DNA of 64,000 nucleotides from Centaurea solstitialis (lineage: Eukaryota > Streptophyta > Magnoliopsida > Asterales > Asteraceae). The DNA lies in contig CM058041.1 of assembly GCA_030169165.1 (NCBI GenBank), forward strand, positions 27,916,622 through 27,980,621, written 5' to 3'. A program made the translations under genes and the position numbers. Under the pieces are notes generated by a model that saw only the letters and a program-made list of their open reading frames with translations, was not told the DNA's origin and ran no database searches. The first letter of the stretch is position 1, and each line of letters opens with the position of its first letter. Shown here piece after piece: positions 55,369-64,000 of the stretch.

Positions 55369-57706
55369 TGTAACACCCCAAAAATTGGAGTAAACAAAAA
55401 CCTTCATTTACGAAAGGTGTTAGTACAAAATACGCCAAAGCGTGAGCTCTTCCCAAAACCGGGGTATAAATAGTGTATAATTACAATGTTTGTAATTAGA
55501 ATAAAGAATACGACAACTATCTAGTCTAGATCCTATCTAGGAAAAAGACTACAAAAGAGTTGTCAACTCGGTCAAGGCTTGCACGGTCTAAAGGACCGGT
55601 CTCTTCACACATCCCCCAAAGCTCACTCTCAATCCCGGCACCTACTTGGGAACAGCGTCCCTAGTACCTGAGAGACACATCGACACCAAGCAAGTGTTAG
55701 GCTAAAGGAGCCTAGTGAGTTGTAACACAAAATATCATACATGTAAAAGCATGTTAAAACATGTGAAATATATCAAAGTGTATTAATCAACAAACGAAGT
55801 ATGTTAAACCGGTTTATCTTTTATCTTTGAAAACCGTGGGAGCGACCCACTTTCAACAAGCAAGCTACACCTCAGAGTCGAGACACCCCGTTGCCGTCCT
55901 CCTACGAAGACTCGAATAGGCAACCTCAGAGGCCAGGCACATTCGCGGCCACACGAATGGCGAGGGACATAGGTGCACACCTTTTGACTAGTGCCACCCA
56001 AGACTGAGTCGAACTCGTGTAAACTTGAAGTGCACACCTTTTGACTAGTGCCACTTTATATCAATTTCATTTATCCACTTTGCCAAGCAAGTTACACATT
56101 AGCGACGAGACACCCCGTTGTCGTCCTCCTACGAAGACTTGAATTGACAACCCCAGAGGCCAGGCACATTCGCGGCCACACGAATGGCGAGGGACATAGG
56201 TGCACACCTTTTGACTAGTGCCACCCAAGACTGAGTCGAGCTCGTGTAAACTTGAAAGTGCACACCTTTTGACTAGTGCCACTTTAGATCAATCTCATTT
56301 CAAAAACGACACAATGTACACCTTTTGACTAGTGTCCCATTGTCCAAATATGTTTGCGTAAAAACATGGGTACTCACCTTTTGACTAGTGACATCCCGGC
56401 CCACTTTTTGACTAGTGACCAATAGCATCACGCCTTTTGACTGGCGGTGCTCTAGAACATTTAAGCATAATTGCAAGTCTCAATACTTTCATTTACTCCA
56501 TACAAGCCACACGCTCGGGATTCAATCCCTTCGCATCATTCCATGGCATACATATTAACACGTATTTTTCATGCATGCATTCATCATATAATCTTATGAA
56601 TATAGCTCATTCAAGGTAGCATACGATTGATCATTCCATGTATACAAATTCCCAAGCAAGACACACATATATATATATATCAATCAAGATGATGTGCTCT
56701 CAGTTTTAACAAAATAGTTTTAGCAACTCACCTTGGTATTTCTTCACAATCAAACACGGGTTTAATAGCTAGGCACGTCACAAGATAGTACCTATACAAT
56801 CATATTATGGTATACATCAATAACCGCCAAAAAGAACACTTACGGTTCACAACCGAAACACTAGTCTAAAAACTAGGCTAGACTATCTCAATGGCCTCCA
56901 AAATCTCCCAAACATCATCTAATATAACCCTTAAGGAAAGCCCAAAGCCAAAACTCGAAAAGGAACGAAAACGAAAAACTTCAAAATGTGGACAGGGAGT
57001 TACGCGACCAAACCCCGGGACCTCAGGTCGCGGGACCAGGTCGCGGGGTTTAACAGACCTGCACAACTCCGCGATTTGCTTTGCATAAACTTACCAAAAC
57101 TCATCCAAAACTCGATATTGACTCCCAAAACACCCTATGAATGTTTATGAACGATCCTACGATGATATAACATGATAATCTAACAACAAAACTCAAGACA
57201 CCCCATGGATCGTCGAGATCCATGGTTTTCCCCAAATACGAACCCTAACTTTCAAGGTTCTCAAATCCCAACTAAAACACGAAATCAACACGAAATAAAC
57301 CATACCTTTCGTTAGGAACTTGATTCTAACAACACTTCACGGATTGATTTCACCTCCCACGCTCGATTCCTCTTCCGAATCTCGAAATCTCTTCAAAACC
57401 CTTTTTCTTTCTTTTTCTCTCTTGTTCTCTCCTTTCCTCTCTTCCAAACACAAACACACATAAATGAAGAGAAGGGAGGAAGGGATAAGATTAAAACTAG
57501 TTGGTGACTAGTTACCAAACAACCCCTCTTTAATTCGTGTATTTACCATTCCGTCCCGAAACTGATAAGTTAAGTTCTCGACTCGACCTATGAACTTAAA
57601 TACGTACTAATAATTAACTTTGGTAAATATTGCGTTATATTTAATCGAATTCCTATTATTCACTTTTATCAATCAAGTTCGGGTTCATAAAATTCCGGGT
57701 GTTACA
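55369..57706 (-). repeat. Gypsy 5' LTR (right copy)
   Basis: Same length as the left copy; the few differences I could find include positions near 55529, 56315, 56347 and 56833. Confidence 0.95.
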
Positions 57707-58510
57707 ATAAATACATTCAAGATTTTCTTCATAATACCAATATGTCATCTACTAAATCTACACCTACCCTCATCGTCATTTACCACCCTCTCACTCTAGA
57801 AGGTGAATCTCTTTTTCCCAATGCAACCGAATTTTGGGCCATTGTGGGTGCTTTGCAATATTTGTCGCTAACTCATCCAAGTTTTTGTTCTTCTGTGAAC
57901 AGGTTATCCTAATACATGCATAAACTCGTTGATCTTCATTGAGTTGCATTCAAAAGATTATTAGTTTATTACGATATCTTGCAGGCAGGCCCACCAATCA
58001 CAGTATCCTTCTACACTGCAACTCCCCTAACTCTTTACATACCCTTACTGATGTTGATTGGGTCGGTGACAAGAATGACTAAATCTCCACGACAGGGTAT
58101 ATTGTGTATTTTGAACCCGATCTCATGGAGTTTTCACGAGCAACGAACTCATGCTCAGCCAACAACCGAAGTTGAATATCGAGCCATTGCCAACACAAGG
58201 GCTGAGGTACTATGAGTTCTTAATCTTCTTGATGAGCTTGGTGTTAAACCTATCGCTCCTCCAACTATATATTGTGATAATAAAGGTGCTACTCACGTTG
58301 TCGCAAATCCAAAGTTTCACTCCAAAATGAAGCATCTTGCTCTAGACTATCACTTTGTCCGTAAATATGTTCAAGATGGTTGCATCCTCATCTCCTACAT
58401 TTTGGAAACTAATCAATCAGCAGATGCCTTAACAAACCTTTAGCTTGCATACGGGGTCATACGTTATTCTCCAAGATTGGGCTCACATACGGTTGATTTG
58501 TTAGGCTTCT
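57707..58510 (+). pseudogene. Copia pol remnant, RT end and RNase H
   Basis: Resumes at YIQDFLHNTNM after the gypsy insertion. It then reads the VGALQYLSLTHP segment, a broken VNRLS region, and after a short unrelated stretch (about 57905-57985) the RNase H part: YCDNKGATHVVANPKFHSKM, HLALDYHFVRKYVQDG and QSADALT-like (58270-58440). Several stops and frameshifts occur. It lies in the same orientation as 49428-50185, and joined at the TSD the two form one decayed gene. Confidence 0.85.
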
Positions 58511-58561
58511 GTTCACGATAACTAGTGTGATTAATTATTAAAAGGCATCATAGCAATATTG

Positions 58562-58815
58562 ATCACTTGTTGGGCTAGTGGTAAGATTGTCTCTTGGCTT
58601 CCTTGAGGTCAAGGGTTCGATCCTTACACTACTCAATATTTGATCGGTACCTCCAGCTCGCAAATGCCTATGGGGCTCGCAGTTTGGGGACTTATTTGGA
58701 AGATACGGTCCTGGGTTTAATTTCGACCGGCTGCGGGAGACCGGGACAGAGGGTTGCCAGGGACGCGCTCATGGAGGTAGAGTGGCGTCGGTCCAATGGG
58801 ACCCGGGGTTAGAGT
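58562..58815 (+). mobile_element. tRNA-derived SINE-like sequence
   Basis: A-box GGGCTAGTGGTAAG (about 58573) and B-box GGGTTCGATCC (about 58612) are tRNA-like in spacing. The body is GC-rich (GGAGACCGGGACAGAGGG). No clear A-tail or TSD. The 72-codon frame inside is not a gene. Confidence 0.6.
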
Positions 58816-58936
58816 GTCTCTGCCATAACACACTTTTTGGAAGATTTCCAAGAAGTTGGAATATATTTATAAATAACTGGATAATCAACAAGAAAACATT
58901 AATACAAAGAAATTTTTATTCAAGAAATATTAATTT

Positions 58937-59100
58937 GGGAAAAGTCTAGAAAAACACAAGGCTCTTTGCTATTAGGAATGATTAAATCATTGGACAATTT
59001 TATGGAACAAATAAGCCATTAGAGTTTTTAAAACCTTTCAAATAAATCATTAGACTTTTTCAAGCATATCAAATTAATCATTAATGGTAACCTTTAACCT
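58937..59100 (+). mobile_element. MULE-like terminal arm
   Basis: GGGAAAAGTCTAGAAAAAC with repeated AAATCATTGGAC/AAATCATTAGAC steps resembles the ends of the MULE at 32214-32765. The opposite end and TSD were not found. Confidence 0.5.
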
Positions 59101-59659
59101 ATATTAATTAAAAAAACTAATTATTTTAATCTGATTGGCATTTCTTCTTCCATCCTCCTCATCCTCAGCCGCCGTACACCACCCAGGCGTGCCTCCTATC
59201 TCAGCCGCCGGCGTTTTATCCTCCTCCGCCCTCAACCGCCAACGTCTTTGCCCCCTCCACCCTCAGCCGGGCACAGGCTGTCGCTGTCGGTCTTCTCCTC
59301 CTCCGCTCTTCACCCAGCACACTGCCGTCGTCGATCGTTTCTTCCTCCGCTCATCCTCCTCCATTTAACAATCTGTCGTCGTCGGTAGTTTTGTTGCATA
59401 CATTATTGGATTTTACCGATAGCTTAGTCCACGAATCTTAATTTTGGGGCATGAAAGTTATTGGGTTTTACTACTCTTGTCCAAGAACTTCGATCAACAA
59501 ATTGGTTTCAAATGAGAATTTGACTCACTTGAGTTTTCACCACATGGTTCCTCATTGATTCAATGAGTTCTTCATCGCCTGAGTTTTGACTTTTGACCAT
59601 AGGTGTTTACATTCCTATGGGATGATATTCCAATTACATTTTAGAAAATGCTTAATTAA
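59101..59659. other. GC-rich patch and spacer
   Basis: 59135-59380 is CCGCC/TCCTCC-rich (open frame of 77 codons, Ser/Pro-rich, without a recognised domain). It might be captured sequence inside the MULE-like element or a chance frame. The rest is unremarkable. Confidence 0.35.
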
Positions 59660-60888
59660 TCTATATATATATAAAAAGAAGATGTTGGAGGATGATGTGG
59701 ACATCCTATCTATTGAGTATTAGCTAATAGGAATTTTCTCATTGTTTTGATTTTTTTAAAATATTAAATAAGTTAAAGACTATACTACCCTTATATGAAA
59801 ACTATATGTTTAATTCTAAGAAGGGTTCTTTGGTAATTTTACTTATACTTTGATTAGCCTTAACTTGCAATTTAATTAGCCTTAACTTCTAAATTATGTA
59901 ACTTCTTAAAAACATTTATTTTACCTCTTCATCTTCTTATTTATTAATTAAAAAAAACCTACAAAATAATCATATATAAACTACAACCTAATGCTCCACC
60001 AAAATGTGATGAACAACTTTAGTTTAATGTTATGCTATTGGGTTGATATGTTTGTTTGTTGTTTCTATTTTACAAAATTCATCTCCCATCAACATTGTAG
60101 CTCACCTTTCGTAAATTTTCAGGTAGGTTATTTTTTATGATTTATTTTATGATTTTCTTGAGTTATATATTGTTTATATGTATATATAAAAAATTTCCAT
60201 ATAACTTTTTATACATCTTTGCGTATATTCTCTATCGTTATTATAAAAGTTTTTTGTTTTTTCTATTTTTGAAACTTATTCCAATTTTTATCTTTGTTTT
60301 TCTCCTTGGTACTTCCTAATTGATATTTATATTAATAGTATAACATTTTTCTTTCATCAAAATTCAAGTAATGTTTTTGATTTGTGTGTGTTATATATTA
60401 TTGTTAATAAGTTGAATTTTTGTTTGGAATTTCTTGACAATTGTTATTTTTGTTTTTTCTCTTTCGTGTTTTCCACATAATATTTTTGTTGTATGAGTGT
60501 TTTACTTAGGTCTTTTTCTTAATTTTTTGGTTATATTGATGTAGTTTTCTAGAAAAGAAAATTGTTGACAACAATCAAACTCCAAAGTATGACCACGTGC
60601 TTTATTTACTCTTTGTTTTGTTGGAATTTTTTTATCATTTTCTTATATTTTCGTAGTCTTTGATTTTGTTTTTGTTTTTCCTAAGAAAACACCATCAATG
60701 AAATGATATTTTCAAAACATCTCAATCCCAATTTTTATAACATCAAATTTTGTTCTTTTTGATGTTGTTATTAACAAAATATTTAATTAACTAAACTATT
60801 CATCTTCTTGGTTTGTATCTAAATTTTTTTAATTTCTTTATTTTCCATCATTCTAATAATTTGATTCAAATGAATATTTAAAAGTAAT

Positions 60889-60889
<1 letters not shown>

Positions 60890-60931
<42 letters not shown>

Positions 60932-60944
60932 CTGTGTGTGTGTG
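60890..60944 (+). repeat. (TA)n(TG)n microsatellite
   Basis: A compound TA then TG run within the Helitron. Confidence 0.9.
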
Positions 60945-61639
60945 AAATTACGATCAATAAGTATATTTCTATTTACATGACATGCATTTGAATAAATTAA
61001 AATGTGTGTATTTCTTACATTAAAAAGATTATAAATTAAATAAACAATTTAAGATGATGATTAATCACATTAATATTATCTTATGATTAGCGTTAGTCAT
61101 ACTATTTACATAACATGCTTTTACATATCGTTTGAAAAAGAATATATTTTAAAATGACAAATTACACGAGTTTTAATCAATTTACTATAACATACACATT
61201 CATATGTATTATTTTTCAATAAAATTAAATACCTAAATTTCAATTAAAATAAAGTTTGAACCAATATATAAAATTAAAATACTATTATTATTTAATATCT
61301 TATTAAAAAATATATTTCTAAATGACCAACCATACGAGTTTTAATCAATTTTCACTATATATATTGATATGTATCATTTCCCAATAAATTAAATATTTAA
61401 ATTTCAATTAAACTAAAAGGTTGAACCAATATACAAAATTAAAATATTATTATTATTCAATTCTTTATTAAGTGAAATATTTATTACATTTAATATCATT
61501 AATTAAATAATTACATACAGTTAAAAACAGTTAGTAGAATCAATACATATACTTAAAATTACAATAAAAAACTAAAGTTATCATAATCAACCACCAATAT
61601 GTAAAAGAAATAGATGGAAACACATGTTACGATGAGTTC

Positions 61640-61745
61640 AAATAAAAATTTACCTTTCATTGTGAACGTGAGGACGGACGAAAGAACGACATATGTCACA
61701 TTTAACATGAGTTCATAACCAAACTTTCGTTCGTGTGTGTATATA
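61640..61745. mobile_element. Partial foldback MITE, family of 29046-29244
   Basis: TTGTGAACGTGAGGAC, ACGACA and CATAACCAAACTTTCG resemble parts of that element; the arms are incomplete. It lies inside the Helitron. Confidence 0.4.
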
Positions 61746-62591
61746 TATTTATATAATATATAAATTAAAATAAACAAATAAATAAAATTAGGAAAAAAAA
61801 ACTTGCTACTATCAATAATATATAGTTTTTTCAGTTTCATCTCGATAACTTACTACAAATAATAATTTATAGTTATTTCAATTTTGTTTTTTAGTTTAAA
61901 TCGAAATAAAAGTAAGTAAAAGAATTGAATTAGAATTGATATAAAATTTTTCTTTTTTTTTTTCAAGATTTTTAAACGAGAAACTAAGTTATGAAGAAAA
62001 ACAACCTCAAGCAAAGAGAAATTTCTCTAACACGAAAACATTAACAACTTAACTAAACTCGCATATAGTCAAAGTGATTACAATACTGAAGATTATTGTT
62101 ACTTTTCGACCGACTGTGGGTTGGGAAATGGGGTTTGAATAAGTGTTTTAGTCAAGATTAAACAAACACATTACATTAATTGCAAAATGTCCTACAATTA
62201 TACAAAATTAAGAAGCACTACTCTACTTGCATGGTGAATATACATATTTTATGGGAACATTATGTTGGGATAAATCGATATCTTATGATTTATGACAAAA
62301 AAAAAAATATTCATTATACATCTCATTGTTATAAACAATAGTTTTAAAGATTTTTTTTAATTATTTGAGTCGATTATAACGTATGACGATATAAGACTTA
62401 TTAGTTATTACTTTATTATACATAAAATAGAACTCAAAAGAAACAGTTAAAGATGATGAGACAATTTCACATCAAGTCTAATATCGATTCTTTATTGATT
62501 TCATATATGATATTTGATCATCAGCTCATTTAACTACAATATCTAATAAAAACTTTATCAACACCGCGCAACGCGCGGTGCCGAACACTAG

Positions 62592-63743
62592 TTAGAATTT
62601 GAAATGGGTTTGGGGATGATATTCCGTGGCACTATAAGAAGCCTCCATTCACCTCTATGAATTTTCTTATAATTTTAAATTTTTTTAATTAAAATAATCT
62701 ATCATTAAATTAGTTTAACCTTTCATTTTCTTTATCATTTTACATAATATAAATACATACACATATATAATTTCAATGTCTTACAACTTTTAATACAATC
62801 AATTAATAAATTTTCATTACCATTAATGGTTATTTATGTTTGCAATTAACACCATCTTTTCATTTTCCCTACCTACTCTTCTTCTCCATACTATATATAC
62901 AAGTCTACAACTATGATAATCATCCATTCACCACATTTTTTCATGATGATTATCATGTTTGTAGTATTTTTTTGTTGATTTTGTCTCTATTTTTTTTCTT
63001 TTGTTTATTTCGAGAAACTAATCCATATATCAAATATGTATTTTGTAGGAATTTTGTTGGGGATTTTATAGTCTCTTTATCATGTTTAAATAAACTTTGA
63101 GATAAAAGGTATGCATCGCTTTCACCTTTTGTTAAGATTTTAAAATATTTTTTTGTTTATTTCGTCTCTATTATTTTTTTCTTTGGATTACTTCGAGAAA
63201 AGTAATCCATATACCATATATCATTAATCATATATGCATTTTGTAGGAACTTTGTTGGGAATTTTAGAGCCACTTTATTTAAGTAAGACGTCTTTTATGT
63301 TTCTCATGTGTTTTCAATGAAATCAAAGGTATATCTTTTTATAGTTATTTTTGCAGTTTTGCTTGCAACAACTATTCGTCAATGAAATTTAAAATATATT
63401 ATAATCGTTGATGTGTCGTGAGTAAAGTTCATTCTTTGTTTTTATCACATTGTTCATATATGAAAATCCAAATTTATATATATGCTCTAAAATTTAATTG
63501 GTTTATAATTTTTTTAATGTTTTTGTTAATTTTGTTTCATATACCCAATCACTATTAAAATAGTTTCAATATTAATAAATAGTTTATTAATAGACGGGTT
63601 AGTTCTTAATAATGGTTAATTGTAGGGACCATAGTTGTTATATAAATGAAAAGTTATGGACTATCAACATAAATTATTTATCTATGGACTAACGTCAAAA
63701 TTTAAGCATGTAGTCCATTGTATTTCACAAACATAAAAATAAT
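62592..63743. other. AT-rich DNA with a diverged tandem duplication
   Basis: 62967-63083 and 63147-63285 are related: TTTCGAGAAA, AATCCATATA, and TTTTGTAGGAA(T/C)TTTGTTGG. The 86-codon frame at 62840-63100 crosses the first unit and looks like chance. TTTTGTAG could act as a splice acceptor but no coding exon follows. Confidence 0.5.
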
Positions 63744-64000
63744 AAGAGTAAATTACACAGATGGATCACGTGGTTTGTTCAAATTTTGAATTTGGTTCAT
63801 AAAACAAACTATCTACATATGTTACCTCCAATTTTTCTTTTTTATATCATCCACGGTTCCTTCACTTAACAAAGTTAAATACCATTCATTATGAAGAGTT
63901 AATTCGCCCATGGAAAAAAATATAAGGACAAAAAATGTCATCTAACGAAAATAAATTATGTCATTTATGTGTTTGTAATCTTTTTTTATCAAATTTTTAT
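63744..64000. mobile_element. Possible arm of a foldback element, cut by the window end
   Basis: GAGTAAATTACACAGATGG, with nearby 'CACGTGGTTTG' and 'TTTGGTTCAT' phrases, resembles the long arms of plant foldback MULEs. The partner arm would lie beyond the window. Confidence 0.3.

Larger units (their letters stand above)
50186..57706 (-). mobile_element. Gag-only Ty3/gypsy element (TR-GAG-like)
   Basis: The LTRs are 50186-52523 and 55369-57706 (both 2338 bp), with termini TGTAACACCC/GGGTGTTACA. The TSD ATAAA is at 50181-50185 and 57707-57711. The initiator-Met primer site and gag are on the minus strand. No pol is present in the 2.8-kb interior. Only about five differences separate the LTRs, so this is one of the youngest insertions here. 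It landed in the copia pol remnant. Confidence 0.95.
59660..62591 (+). mobile_element. Non-autonomous Helitron
   Basis: Starts TCTATATATATATAAAAAG after A (59659). It ends with the GC-rich hairpin CACCGCGCAACGCGCGGTG (62562-62580), seven bases and CTAG (62588-62591), followed by T. It has no TSD and no Rep/helicase ORF. The 2.9-kb interior is very AT-rich. Confidence 0.9.

Noticed and set aside
50621..57088. Repeated small frames (77, 71, 60, 62 and 65 codons) present twice
   Set aside because: They lie inside the two LTR copies and the tandem duplication; duplication explains their repetition, not coding constraint.
60137..61840. Hydrophobic small frames within the second Helitron
   Set aside because: AT-rich chance frames; no Rep or helicase motif could be seen in any of them.

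Overview
This is plant nuclear DNA. It holds one intact host gene, remnants of a second gene family, and a dense, nested set of transposable elements. The organism is an angiosperm and most likely a eudicot. The evidence is a DYW-class pentatricopeptide repeat (PPR) gene closely resembling Arabidopsis VAC1/ECB2, a polyphenol oxidase (PPO) C-terminal domain, Athila-type and copia LTR elements, plant L1-type LINE ends and plant-type Helitrons. Asteraceae is my guess, but the sequence alone does not prove it.

Layout. 1-6092: a tandem duplication of a PPO 3' end plus downstream DNA. Copy A has the last 31 codons of a PPO at the window edge. Copy B has a broken PPO fragment and carries a hAT-like MITE (8-bp target-site duplication, TSD), a Helitron and a MULE (9-bp TSD) nested in the Helitron. 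6093-11400: a LINE remnant on the minus strand, MITEs, a G-rich tract and another hAT element. 11409-25524: a SINE split between its A and B boxes by a 13.9-kb Athila-type Ty3/gypsy element that has near-identical LTRs but damaged genes. 25797-35339: a 5'-truncated LINE with a 14-bp TSD, a run of foldback MITEs, a hAT element rich in CGGTT motifs, SINEs, and two MULEs with perfect 9-bp TSDs. 35340-43023: a gag-only copia element on the minus strand. 43590-48680: the VAC1-like gene with a probable leader intron. 49428-58510: a decayed copia pol gene split by a gag-only Ty3/gypsy element (50186-57706, minus strand). 58560-64000: a SINE, a MULE-like end, a second Helitron (59660-62591) and AT-rich DNA.

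Function. The only gene likely to make a working host protein is the VAC1-like PPR protein, a predicted plastid RNA-editing factor. None of the LTR elements seems able to move on its own. The Athila copy lacks RNase H and has stops and frameshifts, and the other two encode only GAG. All three nevertheless have matching TSDs and very similar LTRs, so I infer recent mobilisation using proteins supplied by other copies. I found no tRNA, rRNA or CRISPR loci. Boundaries given with TSDs are read directly from the sequence; family names come from recognising motifs and were not checked by a database search.
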